Shown piece by piece: positions 1 through 11,684 of a stretch of 64,000 nucleotides of DNA. Numbering within the stretch: position 1 is the first letter of the stretch; every line of letters begins with the position of its first letter. The notes beneath the pieces are model-generated. The model made no database searches and was not told where the DNA came from. It was given only the letters and a program-made list of their open reading frames with translations. The stretch comes from Gemmatimonadota bacterium. Its GTDB lineage: Bacteria; Gemmatimonadota; Gemmatimonadetes; Longimicrobiales; Gaopeijiaceae. The stretch covers positions 1 to 64,000 of the forward strand of contig JAWKQO010000001.1 in assembly GCA_041390105.1 (NCBI GenBank), written 5' to 3'. Both the position numbers and the translations under genes were made by a program.

Positions 1-1
1 G

Positions 2-1000
2 CGCGCCCACGGCAAGGGCTCCATCATGCGGATGGGCAGCGACCTCAGCCAGATGACCATCGAGGCCATCTCCACGGGAGCGCTGAACCTCGACGCGGCG
101 ATCGGGATCGGTGGGGTTCCTCGCGGACGCATCAGCGAGATCTACGGTCCGGAATCCAGTGGAAAGACCACTCTGTGCCTGCACGTGATCGCCAACGCGC
201 AGAGGGCCGGCGGCGTGGCCGCCTTCATCGACGCGGAGCATGCGTTGGATGTCCAGTATGCCAAGAAGCTCGGGGTGGACGTCGACAATCTCCTCGTCTC
301 CCAGCCGGATACCGGCGAGCAGGCGCTGGACATCGCCGAGGTGCTGATCCGCAGCAACGCCATCGACGTGATCGTGATCGACTCGGTGGCTGCCCTGGTG
401 CCTCGGGCCGAGATCGAGGGCGAGATGGGGGACACGCATGTCGGGCTGCAGGCTCGGATGATGAGTCAGGCCATGCGCAAGATCACCGGGGCCGTCAACC
501 GGTCGAATACGTCTGTGATGTTCACCAACCAGATCCGCGAGAAGGTCGGCGTCATGTTCGGTAGCCCGGAGACCACCTCCGGAGGCCGCGCGCTCAAGTT
601 CTATGCATCGTTGCGCCTGGACATCCGCCGCATCGGAGCCATCAAGGATGGCCAGGACGTCGTGGGCAACCGCACCCGCGTGAAGGTCGTGAAGAACAAG
701 TGCGCTCCCCCGTTCCGACAGGCGGAGTTCGACATCCTCTACAACGAGGGGGTCTCCCATCTCGGTCTCCTGATCGATCTGGGCGTCGAGGCCAACGTCG
801 TGGACAAGTCCGGGTCATGGCTGTCCTACGGCGACCTGCGACTGGGGCAGGGGAAGGAAAACGCGAAGCAGTTCCTCAAGGACAATCCGGACATCACGGA
901 GGAGATCGACCGGAAGGTCCGCGAAGCGGTGGGGCTGCACCCCATGGCTGCCTCGTACGACGACGAGCCGGTTGCCGCCGGGATGGCGGCCGAAGCCTGA
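2..1000 (+). CDS. recA: RecA recombinase, 5' end outside the window
   Basis: DNA-dependent ATPase that forms the recombination filament and triggers LexA-type self-cleavage. The frame is open from base 2 (RAHGKGSIM...), and family RecA has about 30 further residues upstream, so the start is missing. Counting from the Met at base 26, the Walker A motif GPESSGKT is at 41-48. The EHALD segment, the VIVIDSVAALVPRAEIEGE Walker B region, and TNQIREKVGVMFG with the following ETTSGG loop are all intact. The C-terminus is a short acidic tail. A strong hairpin follows the stop. Identification is certain; only the start is unknown. Confidence 0.98.
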   Translation, partial: RAHGKGSIMRMGSDLSQMTIEAISTGALNLDAAIGIGGVPRGRISEIYGPESSGKTTLCLHVIANAQRAGGVAAFIDAEHALDVQYAKKLGVDVDNLLVSQPDTGEQALDIAEVLIRSNAIDVIVIDSVAALVPRAEIEGEMGDTHVGLQARMMSQAMRKITGAVNRSNTSVMFTNQIREKVGVMFGSPETTSGGRALKFYASLRLDIRRIGAIKDGQDVVGNRTRVKVVKNKCAPPFRQAEFDILYNEGVSHLGLLIDLGVEANVVDKSGSWLSYGDLRLGQGKENAKQFLKDNPDITEEIDRKVREAVGLHPMAASYDDEPVAAGMAAEA

Positions 1001-1026
1001 GTCCAGAGAAAGCCTGCGCTACACCT

Positions 1027-1067
1027 CGGGGCGGGGCCGCGCTGGCGGCCCCGCCCCGCTGGTTTGG
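1027..1067 (+). terminator. Hairpin terminator after recA
   Basis: Perfect 14-bp GC-only stem (arms 1027-1040 and 1045-1058) with a 4-base GCTG loop, starting 26 bases after the recA stop. The sequence after it (CTGGTTTGG) has only a weak T run, so it is an imperfect intrinsic terminator, but its position between recA and alaS supports the role. Confidence 0.7.
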
Positions 1068-1091
1068 AAAGGGCATGGGGCTCGTTATGTT
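1064..1091 (+). promoter_or_regulatory. Possible alaS promoter
   Basis: TTGGAA (1064-1069), 16-base spacer, TATGTT (1086-1091), directly after the recA terminator and 71 bases before alaS. Each box matches the sigma-70 consensus at 4 of 6 positions. Position fits better than sequence; tentative. Confidence 0.35.
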
Positions 1092-1161
1092 CTCGGGTTC
1101 AGGCGGGGGCGGCCGCCGGCCAGCCCCCCATCATCCCATTGCGCGCTGACCGACGTCCACC

Positions 1162-3812
<2,651 letters not shown>

Positions 3813-3816
<4 letters not shown>

Positions 3817-4088
3817 CCTCGTCGTGGGCCGCGGTCGCCGAGGTCCCCTCCCGCCTGGCCGCAGCCCTGGAGGATGCCGGCGTAGGGCCTGACGCCGAGG
3901 CCGCCCGTCTGGCGGCGGCCGGCGTGGGTGCGCTGCGGACCGTTGAGTCCCGCTCGGACCGGGCTGCGGCCTACGTGCTGTTGGCGGCCGACGCCTTGCT
4001 CACGCGTGCCTGCGAGCGAGCGACCGTGCAGTCCGATCCCGAGCGTGCCCTCGAGCAGGTGCTCGCTCGCTTGGTGGAGGGTCTGTAG
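3813..4088 (+). CDS. Small hypothetical protein downstream of alaS
   Basis: A 91-residue, Ala/Leu/Glu-rich, predicted all-helical cytoplasmic protein with no signal peptide or membrane segment. It overlaps the alaS stop by four bases and is followed at once by the TTG start of the PHP phosphatase, so it sits in a tight operon. Position after recA-alaS might suggest RecX, but the length and sequence lack RecX repeats, so I do not assign it. Coding is supported mainly by the perfect junctions on both sides and third-position GC. Confidence 0.65.
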
Positions 4089-4907
4089 TTGGCGGAGGCA
4101 GGAGACGGTCGCGTCGACCTCCACAATCACCTCATCCCGGGCGTCGACGACGGTGCCCGCTCGCTCGAGGACTCGCGCGTGGGCATTCGGCGTCTGCGGC
4201 AGGCAGGCGTCACCGCCATCATCACCACGCCCCACCTTGCGGGGTCGGTCACGCTCGATCCGGACCGCTTCGAGGATCTGATGGATCGGGTGGACGCGGC
4301 CTGGGCGGAACTCTCGCGGATGGCGTCCGACGAGTTCCCGGCCCTGCGTCTCGAGCGAGGCCACGAGGTTGCCTTGGATGACCCCGACACTCGGTTCGAC
4401 GATCCCCGCGTCCGCCTGGCCGGGACCTCCTACGCGCTGGTCGAGTGGCCCCGCTTCAATCCGCCCCCCGCGGCCGAGCTCGCACTGCAGCGCATCCGCA
4501 CGCAAGGGATTCGCCCGCTCATCGCCCACGTCGAGCGCTATCAGGGCGCCGAGCGGGATCTGACCCGGGTCGCCCGCTGGAAAGAGGCGGGGGCCTATGT
4601 CCAGGTCAGCTACGGTTCGCTCCTGGGGCAGTACGGACCGGTGGCTCGTTCGGTTGCCCAGCGCCTCCTGGAGCGGGGATGGGTGGACGTGCTGGCCACC
4701 GACCTACACCCGCTTCCTGGCTCGAACGTGTATCTGGAGGACGCGGAGGAGTTGCTGCACCGCGCGGACGGCGGGGAGGTCTTCCAGACCTTGAGCAGCA
4801 TCAATCCGGGCTTGATCCTGGAGGACCGGGAGCCGATGCCTGCCACTCCGCTCATCCTGGCTCCTGGCTTCTGGCGACGTTTCAAGGGACTCATACGACG
4901 CAGGTGA
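4089..4907 (+). CDS. PHP-domain tyrosine-protein phosphatase (CpsB/YwqE type)
   Basis: Manganese-dependent PHP phosphatase of the family that dephosphorylates bacterial tyrosine kinases controlling polysaccharide export. Family hallmarks are the N-terminal metal motif VDLHNHLIPGVDDG, then ITTPH at about residue 40, the HVERY motif near the middle, and a late DLH (LATDLHP). Length 272 aa is typical. The TTG start lies right after the upstream TAG, with GGAGG eight bases before it. No partner tyrosine kinase of full type is adjacent; the ParA-like protein at 36626 lacks a P-loop. The substrate is therefore unknown. Confidence 0.85.
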   Translation: MAEAGDGRVDLHNHLIPGVDDGARSLEDSRVGIRRLRQAGVTAIITTPHLAGSVTLDPDRFEDLMDRVDAAWAELSRMASDEFPALRLERGHEVALDDPDTRFDDPRVRLAGTSYALVEWPRFNPPPAAELALQRIRTQGIRPLIAHVERYQGAERDLTRVARWKEAGAYVQVSYGSLLGQYGPVARSVAQRLLERGWVDVLATDLHPLPGSNVYLEDAEELLHRADGGEVFQTLSSINPGLILEDREPMPATPLILAPGFWRRFKGLIRRR

Positions 4908-4911
4908 GGCG

Positions 4912-5667
4912 ATGATCGATCTCTCCGGCAGGACAGCGGTGGTGACGGGCGGCTCTCGAGGCGTGGGGCGCGCGGTCGCGGAGCTCTTCGCCCGCGCGGG
5001 TTGCGCCGTGGGGATCGGCTACCGCTCCCGCCATCAAGAGGCCGAAGAGACGGTGGCCGCCCTCCAGAGGCTGGGCGTACATGCCTGGGCCGAGCCCGGG
5101 GATCTCGCGCAGGAAGCGGATGCGGACGCCCTTTTCGAGCGGGCCGACCGGGAGTTCGAGGGTCTCGATTTCTTCGTGGGCAACGCGGCGATCTGGCCAA
5201 CCGCGGATGTACCGATCCAGGACATGACGAGCGAACGCTGGCGTGGCACGCTGGCGATCAACCTCGACTCCATCTTCTACACGACGCGGGCGGCCGCGCG
5301 TCGCCTGCGGGATCATGGGCGCATCGTGCTGGTGAGCTCGACGGCGGGGCAGCGCGGGGAGGCCTTCCACGTCGAGTACGCCGCCAGCAAGGGTGCCATC
5401 CTCTCCATGGTGAAGGGCCTGTGTGTCGAGCTCGCTCCTCGCGACATCACGGTGAATGCCGTCGCGCCCGGTTGGATCCTCACGGAGATGGTCGACCAAG
5501 CCCTGGAGGCCGGTGGCGAGGAACGGATCCGCCACACGATCCCGCTCGGTCGCATCGCGACGGCCGAGGACATCGCCGGCCCGATCGTGTTTCTCTGTTC
5601 GCCGCTGGCGCGCCATATCACCGGGGAGGTGCTCAACGTGAACGGTGGCGCCGTGCTGCCCGGCTGA
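4912..5667 (+). CDS. Short-chain dehydrogenase/reductase (FabG-like)
   Basis: NAD(P)-dependent oxidoreductase, 251 aa. The Rossmann motif TGGSRGVG is at residues 12-19 and the NAA motif at about 88-90. The catalytic Ser lies in VLVSSTAG and the Tyr-x3-Lys in YAASK. The C-terminal VNGG element is typical of FabG-like SDRs. It starts four bases after the PHP phosphatase stop, so the two are likely co-transcribed. The substrate cannot be read from sequence; the fold resembles 3-oxoacyl-ACP reductases, but no acyl-carrier genes are nearby. Confidence 0.88.
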   Translation: MIDLSGRTAVVTGGSRGVGRAVAELFARAGCAVGIGYRSRHQEAEETVAALQRLGVHAWAEPGDLAQEADADALFERADREFEGLDFFVGNAAIWPTADVPIQDMTSERWRGTLAINLDSIFYTTRAAARRLRDHGRIVLVSSTAGQRGEAFHVEYAASKGAILSMVKGLCVELAPRDITVNAVAPGWILTEMVDQALEAGGEERIRHTIPLGRIATAEDIAGPIVFLCSPLARHITGEVLNVNGGAVLPG

Positions 5668-5681
5668 GCGTCGCGGAGCGG

Positions 5682-6977
5682 ATGGAGCGCGCGCCGACCC
5701 GGGGGCTCCGGGCACCTCGTCCGGTGCTCGACGTGGTTCGCACGTTGGAGAGCGCCGGCTTCGAGACCTGGGCCGTGGGCGGGGCGATCCGGGATCGCTT
5801 GCTCGGGCTTCCAGGTGGGGACTGGGACCTGGCGACGCGCGCCCGCCCGCGGGACGTACAGCGCCTGTTCCGGCGCACGATCCCGGTGGGTGTGGACCAC
5901 GGGACGGTGGGGGTACTCGCGCCGGGTGGCTCCATGATCGAGGTGACCACGTTCCGCCGTGACGTCGTCCCGCTGGGGCGGCGCGCGCTGGTCGAGTTCG
6001 CCGACTCGATCGAGGACGACCTGGGTCGAAGGGACTTCACGCTGAACGCGCTGGCCTGGCATCCGGTCCGGGACGAGGTGCGCGATCCCTTCTCGGGACT
6101 CCGCGACCTGGAGCAAGGCGTGCTCCGCGCGGTGGGCGATCCCGACCAGCGCCTGGTCGAGGACCACCTGCGGATTCTGCGCGGTCTGCGCTTCGCCGGG
6201 CGCTTTTCTCTACGCATCGAGCCCGCTACCTGGGAAGCCCTGGTCCGACGCCGCGAGCAGACGCGCGACCTCTCGGCCGAGCGCGTGCGGGAGGAGCTGA
6301 CGAAGGTCGTGGCGCAGGACCGGCGCCCGTCCAGGGCGCTGGGCCTCTACCGGGCCTCCGGAGTCCTGGGCGTCTTGTTCGCCGAGATCGAGTCCGCGTT
6401 CAGCGAAGCGGAGCCGGATGCGTGGACCTGGGCGCTCGCGACCAGCGATCGTCTGTCCCTCCGCGATCCCACCGTGCGGTTGGTGCCCCTGCTGCATGCC
6501 GTCGCGACCTGGGGTGGCCCGGCATCCGTGGCCGTGTTGCTGCGGCGACTCCGGTTCTCCAACGCTCAGATGGATCGCCTCGTGCACCTGAGTGCTGCCT
6601 GGATCCCATTCCCGGCGCCGGAGGCGGACGGGCCGGCCTTGAGGCGCTGGCTGCATCGCGGCGGAGCGGAGTGCCGCGCCCTGATGGGCCTGGAGCTTGC
6701 CGCAGCGCGTGCGCGTCAGGACGGCGTGGGCGCGGATGTGTCGCCGGTGGTGCGTGTCTGGCGAGCGCTGCGGGGCGAGGCCCGTCGGCGACCCCCGCTC
6801 ACCGTGGGAGATCTCGCCATCGACGGACGCGACCTGATCCGCCATGGCCTCAGGCCCGGCCCCGAGTTCGGCGTGCTGCTCGACCGGCTGCTCGCCGAGG
6901 TGATCGAAGACCCGAGCGCCAATCGACCCGAGCGCCTCCTCGCTCGCGTGGAGCAGTGGACCACGGGGGACGCGTGA
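5682..6977 (+). CDS. cca: CCA-adding tRNA nucleotidyltransferase
   Basis: Class II nucleotidyltransferase that adds or repairs the 3' CCA of tRNAs. The head domain has GGAIRD, the metal-binding DWD (GGDWDLAT) and RRDFTLNALA followed by DPFSG. The LRILRGLRFAGRF neck and the helical body follow. From ATG 5682, preceded by GGAG, it is 431 aa. The frame is open further upstream inside the SDR gene, but the conserved domain begins just after this ATG. The tRNA-Gln in this window lacks an encoded CCA, so this enzyme is needed. Its stop overlaps the rarA GTG. Confidence 0.93.
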   Translation: MERAPTRGLRAPRPVLDVVRTLESAGFETWAVGGAIRDRLLGLPGGDWDLATRARPRDVQRLFRRTIPVGVDHGTVGVLAPGGSMIEVTTFRRDVVPLGRRALVEFADSIEDDLGRRDFTLNALAWHPVRDEVRDPFSGLRDLEQGVLRAVGDPDQRLVEDHLRILRGLRFAGRFSLRIEPATWEALVRRREQTRDLSAERVREELTKVVAQDRRPSRALGLYRASGVLGVLFAEIESAFSEAEPDAWTWALATSDRLSLRDPTVRLVPLLHAVATWGGPASVAVLLRRLRFSNAQMDRLVHLSAAWIPFPAPEADGPALRRWLHRGGAECRALMGLELAAARARQDGVGADVSPVVRVWRALRGEARRRPPLTVGDLAIDGRDLIRHGLRPGPEFGVLLDRLLAEVIEDPSANRPERLLARVEQWTTGDA

Positions 6978-8344
6978 GCCAGGACGACTTGTTCGGCCGC
7001 CCGCCGCCACCGGCGTTTCCGGAAGAACCGGAGGTGGGGCCGCAGCCGGACGCACCGTTGGCGGCCCGCATGCGGCCGCGCACGCTGGACGAATTCCGCG
7101 GCCAGACTGCGCTGCTGGGCCCGGAAGGGTCGCTGCGCAAGCGCATCGAGGCCGGACGCGTGACCAGCATGATCTTCTGGGGGCCCCCCGGATGTGGGAA
7201 GACCACGTTGGCGCGGTTGCTGGCTCGCTACGTCGACGCAGCCTTCGAGCCCATGAGCGCCGTGACTGCCGGCGTGGCGGGCATCCGTGACGCCACCACG
7301 CGCGCCCGCGAGCGCCTGGAGCGCATGGGGAAGCGCACGATCCTGTTCTGTGACGAGATCCATCGCTTCAACAAGGGCCAACAGGATGCCTTCCTTCCGC
7401 ATGTGGAGAGCGGCACCATCACCTTGATCGGGGCCACCACCGAGAACCCTTCCTTCGAGGTGGTGCGGCCGCTGTTGTCACGTGCGCCCGTGGTGGTGCT
7501 GGAGCCGCTGACCGTGCCCGACGTGATCGGCATCCTCGACGACGCGCTGTCCGACGCGGAGCGGGGGTTGGGGGGTCGGGGGCTGACGGCCTCGCCCGAG
7601 GCGCTGGAGGCGCTTGCCCGAGCGGCGGACGGTGACGCACGCCGCGGCTTGGGTGCGCTGGAGGTGGCCGCCGAGCTGGCGGCCCAGCAGGACGGGCGGC
7701 TGGATCTGGCCACGGTCACCGAGGCGCTCCAGCACCGACACGCGGTCTACGACAAGGGCGGTGAGGAGCACTACAATCTCATCTCGGCGCTGCACAAGTC
7801 GGTGCGGGGTTCCGACCCGGACGCCGCGCTCTATTGGTTGGCGCGCATGTTGGAGGGTGGCGAGGATCCGCTCTACATCGCTCGCCGACTGGTACGCATC
7901 GCCTCCGAGGACGTGGGTCTGGCCACGCCGCAGGCCCTGAGTGTCGCAATCGCGGCCGAGCGTGCCTACCGCTTCCTCGGGTCCCCCGAAGGAGAGCTGG
8001 CACTGGCGGAAGCGGCGGTCTTCCTGGCGACGTCGCCCAAGTCCAATGCGGTCTATGCCGCCTTCGGAGAGGCCCGCGCCAAGGCACGCGAGACCGGTGG
8101 TCTGCCCGTTCCGTTGCACATCCGCAATGCGCCCACCGACCTGATGACGGAGCTGGGGTACGGAAGGGGCTATCGCTACGATCCCGACGAGCCGGGCGGC
8201 GTGGCGCGGCAGAGCTATCTCCCGCCCGAGCTCGACGGCACCCGCTTCTACCATCCGAGCGACCAGGGGATGGAGGCGCGCGTGCGCGAGCGCCTGGAGG
8301 CCTGGGGACAGCTCCGCCGCGGCGCCCCTCCGGAACAGCCCTGA
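6974..8344 (+). CDS. rarA: Replication-associated recombination protein A (RarA/MgsA AAA+ ATPase)
   Basis: Clamp-loader-like ATPase acting at stalled replication forks. From GTG 6974 (GTGA overlap with cca) it has 456 residues. Visible are the N-terminal QDDLFG segment, Walker A GPPGCGKTT, Walker B ILFCDEIHRFNKGQQDAFLP, sensor 1 GATTENPSFEV, and the C-terminal tetramerisation region with HNLISALHKSVRGSDPDAA-like sequence (here YNLISALHKS). The N-terminal DDLFG resembles clamp-binding motifs known in RarA. Identification is firm. Confidence 0.95.
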   Translation: MSQDDLFGRPPPPAFPEEPEVGPQPDAPLAARMRPRTLDEFRGQTALLGPEGSLRKRIEAGRVTSMIFWGPPGCGKTTLARLLARYVDAAFEPMSAVTAGVAGIRDATTRARERLERMGKRTILFCDEIHRFNKGQQDAFLPHVESGTITLIGATTENPSFEVVRPLLSRAPVVVLEPLTVPDVIGILDDALSDAERGLGGRGLTASPEALEALARAADGDARRGLGALEVAAELAAQQDGRLDLATVTEALQHRHAVYDKGGEEHYNLISALHKSVRGSDPDAALYWLARMLEGGEDPLYIARRLVRIASEDVGLATPQALSVAIAAERAYRFLGSPEGELALAEAAVFLATSPKSNAVYAAFGEARAKARETGGLPVPLHIRNAPTDLMTELGYGRGYRYDPDEPGGVARQSYLPPELDGTRFYHPSDQGMEARVRERLEAWGQLRRGAPPEQP

Positions 8345-8489
8345 GCCGCCCGCAGAGCCTTTCCCCCTCGGCGGGGTACAGGCGGGACGCCGGTCTGCGC
8401 GTCGGGGCCGATCGGCGGGCTCCTTTCTTCTCGTTGGAGGTCCCATCCCCACAGCCCTGATCGAGAATCGCACGCCCGTCGAGCGAACC

Positions 8490-9746
8490 GTGCTGGTGGG
8501 CGCGCCCCTGGCGGCCACTCCCCGGCACGTGGTAGACGAGCACCTCGCGGAGCTGGAGCGCCTCACCGACACGGCAGGCGGCGAGGTGGTGGGGACGCTG
8601 GTCCAACGAATGGACAGCCCCACGCCCTCCCACTACATCGGCAAGGGCAAGGTCGAGGAGCTGGCTGCGCTCGTGCGGAGCACCGACGCCGACCTCGTGA
8701 TCTTCGACGAGGAGCTGAGCCCGGTCCAGGGCATGAACCTGGAGCGAGCCCTGCAGGCGCGTGTCATGGATCGCTCCGAGTTGATCCTGGACATCTTCGC
8801 AACGCGGGCGCGCAGTCGAGAGGCGAAGATGCAGGTGGAGCTGGCACAACTCGAGTACCTTCTGCCACGTCTTACGCGCATGTGGAGTCACTTGTCCCGC
8901 ATCCGAGGCGGCATCGGACTCCGTGGGCCCGGCGAGACCCAGCTCGAAGTGGACCGGCGACTGGTGGGCCGGCGCATCGCCGATCTCAAGCAGAAGCTGG
9001 AGGTGGTGGCGCGTTCGCGTGAGACCCAGCGCAAGCGCAGGCAGGGCGAGTTCCGGGCCGCGCTGGTGGGCTACACGAACGCCGGGAAGTCCTCGCTCCT
9101 GCGTGCCCTGTCGGGGAGCGACGTTTTCGTCGAGGACCGTCTGTTCGCCACGTTGGACCCGGCCACCCGCGCCGTCGATCTTGGGTCCGGCGCCAAGGCC
9201 TTGGTCACGGACACGGTCGGGTTCATCCGCAAGCTGCCGCACAACCTCGTCGCGTCCTTCCGTTCCACCCTGGAGGAGGCGCGCGAAGCGGATGTGCTGC
9301 TGCTGGTCGTCGATGCGTCCCACCCGGAGTGGGAGGAACAGCTCGCCGTCGTGCGGGAGGTGCTGCACGAGCTGGAGCTCGATCGCCCTCAGGTGCTGGT
9401 GTTCAACAAGGTGGATCAGTTGACGCACGCTGAGGAGACGGCGCTCCGCGAGCGCATCCACGCCTTGGAGCCCACGCCCGCGGTCTTCACGTCGGCCTTG
9501 GAGGCGGGTGGGCTCGAGTCCCTCAAGAGCGTGCTCCTGGCGCGGTTGCGGGTACGGCAGCCCGAGGTGACGCTGGAGATCCCGGCCGCGGACGGAGGGC
9601 TTCTCGCCGAGGTGCACCGCACTGGTGAGGTGCGGTGGCTGGAGTCACGGGGGCCGGTGGTGCGGGTCACTGCTCGCCTGCCGGAGGCGCTGGTCGAACG
9701 CTTGCGCAGCACCGGCTACCTGGTCTCGAGCGAGGTACCCGACTGA
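8490..9746 (+). CDS. hflX: GTPase HflX (start probably further upstream)
   Basis: Ribosome-binding GTPase involved in ribosome splitting. It has the HflX N-terminal domain (YIGKGKVEEL, IFDEELSP), the GIGLRGPGETQLEVDRR linker, G1 GYTNAGKSS, G3 DTVGF and G4 NKVD. The GTG at 8490 is the first conventional start, but it removes about 11-15 residues that family members have before the VLVG strand, and it has no Shine-Dalgarno. The frame is open upstream. A strong GGAGG at 8436-8440 sits four bases before an in-frame ATC at 8445, and a CTG lies at 8457. No ATG, GTG or TTG falls between them. See findings. Confidence 0.94.
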   Translation: MLVGAPLAATPRHVVDEHLAELERLTDTAGGEVVGTLVQRMDSPTPSHYIGKGKVEELAALVRSTDADLVIFDEELSPVQGMNLERALQARVMDRSELILDIFATRARSREAKMQVELAQLEYLLPRLTRMWSHLSRIRGGIGLRGPGETQLEVDRRLVGRRIADLKQKLEVVARSRETQRKRRQGEFRAALVGYTNAGKSSLLRALSGSDVFVEDRLFATLDPATRAVDLGSGAKALVTDTVGFIRKLPHNLVASFRSTLEEAREADVLLLVVDASHPEWEEQLAVVREVLHELELDRPQVLVFNKVDQLTHAEETALRERIHALEPTPAVFTSALEAGGLESLKSVLLARLRVRQPEVTLEIPAADGGLLAEVHRTGEVRWLESRGPVVRVTARLPEALVERLRSTGYLVSSEVPD

Positions 9747-9809
9747 AGCCGGGGGACGTCTCGGCCGGGAGCACTCCCAGTTCGGGGCGGCACGGGCGCT
9801 GCATCACCA

Positions 9810-9838
9810 TTCCAGCGGCCGGTCCCCGGTGATATGAT
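9810..9838 (+). promoter_or_regulatory. Putative pdxJ promoter
   Basis: TTCCAG (9810-9815), 17-base spacer, TATGAT (9833-9838), in the 184-base gap between hflX and pdxJ. The -10 box is good and the -35 weak. It lies about 90 bases before the pdxJ GTG. Confidence 0.5.
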
Positions 9839-9930
9839 GCGGCGGTCGCGGCCCACCGGGGATGCGAGCGCGGGCGGCCCCAGCGAGCGCGGCTCGCGCG
9901 TCCGGTCTCCACAGCAGCAGGGAAAGACCC

Positions 9931-10659
9931 GTGAGGTTCTACGTCAACATCGACCATGTGGCCACGGTACGGCAGGCCCGCCGCACCGATGAGCCGGATC
10001 CCGTGCGGGCTGCCGTCCTCGTCGAGCTGGCGGGCGCCGATGGCATCACCGTGCACCTGCGAGAGGATCGGCGGCACATCCAGGACCGGGACGTCCGTAT
10101 GCTCATGGAAACGGTCCGCACCTGCGTGAACCTGGAGATGGCGACGTCGGAGCCCATCCTCGACCTGGCCCTGGAGCTCCGCCCGCTGCAGGTGACCCTG
10201 GTGCCCGAGAAGCGCGAAGAGGTCACGACCGAAGGGGGTCTGGACCTGGGGAGCATCGCGGCCCAGGAACGGGTCGGACGTGCGGTGGCGAAGCTGAACG
10301 CGGCAGGCATCCACACGTCGCTGTTCATCGATCCCACCATCCCCGCGCTGGTCGCCTCCCGGGACCTGGAGGCCAAGGCGGTCGAGCTGCACACCGGTGA
10401 GTACGCCAATGCATCCCGTGCGGGTCGCGAGGCTGAACTGGATCGCCTCGTCACCGCCGCGCACGAAGGCCGCGCCATCGGCCTCTCCGTTCACGCTGGA
10501 CACGGCCTGACGTACGAGAACGTAGTCCCGGTGGCGGCCATCCCGGAGATCGAGGAGCTCAACATCGGGCACAGCATCGTCTCCCGCGCATTGTTCGTAG
10601 GCATGGAGCGCGCCGTTCGGGAGATGCGCACGCTCCTCCGTGAGGCACGCGTCTCTTGA
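9931..10659 (+). CDS. pdxJ: Pyridoxine 5'-phosphate synthase
   Basis: Condenses 1-deoxy-xylulose 5-phosphate with the PdxA product to make pyridoxine 5'-phosphate. The N-terminus RFYVNIDHVATVRQARR and the HLREDRRHIQDRD motif are diagnostic, as are VTLVPEKREEVTTEGG and the late HAGHGLTYENV and ELNIGHSIV. The GTG at 9931 gives the exact family N-terminus (242 aa). An in-frame ATG at 9862 would add 23 unconserved residues and is less likely. The TTGA junction couples it to the next membrane protein gene. Confidence 0.96.
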   Translation: MRFYVNIDHVATVRQARRTDEPDPVRAAVLVELAGADGITVHLREDRRHIQDRDVRMLMETVRTCVNLEMATSEPILDLALELRPLQVTLVPEKREEVTTEGGLDLGSIAAQERVGRAVAKLNAAGIHTSLFIDPTIPALVASRDLEAKAVELHTGEYANASRAGREAELDRLVTAAHEGRAIGLSVHAGHGLTYENVVPVAAIPEIEELNIGHSIVSRALFVGMERAVREMRTLLREARVS

Positions 10660-11684
10660 AGCTCGATTGGAAGGCGGTCGTCGGCGTCGCCATCAGCGGC
10701 GTGTTGCTGTGGTGGCTGTTCCGCGATCAGGACGCTGCCCAGATCTGGGCGCAGATCCGGAGCGCCAACCTGCTGCTGTTTCTCCTGGCCACCGCCATCG
10801 CCGTCTCCGCGTACGCGGTGCGGGCCTGGCGCTGGCGGCTGTTGCTACGGCCGGTTTGCCCCGAGACGTCGTTCTATCACCGTTGGGCCACCACCCACAT
10901 CGGCTTCATGGCCAACAACCTCCTGCCGGCCCGCGTCGGCGAGTTCGTGCGCGCCTACGCGTTGGCGCGCGTGGAGCCGGTGTCCGTCTCCGGGGCGTTC
11001 GGTTCGTTGGTGGTGGCGCGCTTCCTGGACGGCATCGCCGTGGTGGCGCTGCTGGTTGTGGCGGTGGCGCTTCCGAGCTTCCCGACCGGCGTCGTCGTGT
11101 TCGGCCAGCCCCTGGCCGGCTTCGTACGGGGAGTCGTCATCACGTTGGGCGCGCTCCTGGTGATCATTGCCACGCTGGTGCTGGTCCCTGGTCTGGCGCG
11201 TTGGGGGGTACGTCAGGTGGGGCGGGTGCTGCCGGAGAAGGGGGCGCACACGCTGGCCGCCATGACCGACCACTTCCTGAACGGGCTGTCGGTGCTCCGG
11301 GACGTGCGGCTGTTCGCGGGTGCGCTGGCGCTCAGCCTGCTGCACTGGTCCTGGTACGGGATCTCGTTTCTGCTGGGCCTGCGTGCTTTCCACATCGACG
11401 TCGGGTATGGCGCGGCGCTCTTCACGCAGTCCATGGTGGCGTTCGGTGCGGCAGTGCCGTCGGCCCCCGGCTTCTTCGGCACCTGGCATGCGGCCGCCAA
11501 GGTGGCGTTGGTGGACGCCTACGGGGTTCCAGAAGCCCAGGCCCTGGCCTTCGCCACCGGGTATCATCTGGCGGGTTTCCTGCCCATCACCGCGCTGGGC
11601 CTCTACTACGCCTGGCGACTCGGCATCCACGTGACCCAGGTGGAGGCGCCCGCCGAAGCACCGCAGCCTGAGCCGGCCGTGTGA
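10656..11684 (+). CDS. Flippase-like integral membrane protein (UPF0104 / LPG synthase TM family)
   Basis: A 342-aa multi-pass membrane protein. The N-terminal helix (AVVGVAISGVLLWWLF) and the NNLLPARVGEFVRAYALAR loop are the signature of the YbhN/AglD/MprF-TM family, thought to act as lipid or lipid-linked flippases or as membrane parts of glycosyl and lysyl transferases. There is no catalytic lysyltransferase domain. TTG 10656 overlaps the pdxJ stop and the gene's own stop overlaps the ispE GTG, so the three form an operon. Substrate unknown. Confidence 0.8.
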   Translation: MKLDWKAVVGVAISGVLLWWLFRDQDAAQIWAQIRSANLLLFLLATAIAVSAYAVRAWRWRLLLRPVCPETSFYHRWATTHIGFMANNLLPARVGEFVRAYALARVEPVSVSGAFGSLVVARFLDGIAVVALLVVAVALPSFPTGVVVFGQPLAGFVRGVVITLGALLVIIATLVLVPGLARWGVRQVGRVLPEKGAHTLAAMTDHFLNGLSVLRDVRLFAGALALSLLHWSWYGISFLLGLRAFHIDVGYGAALFTQSMVAFGAAVPSAPGFFGTWHAAAKVALVDAYGVPEAQALAFATGYHLAGFLPITALGLYYAWRLGIHVTQVEAPAEAPQPEPAV

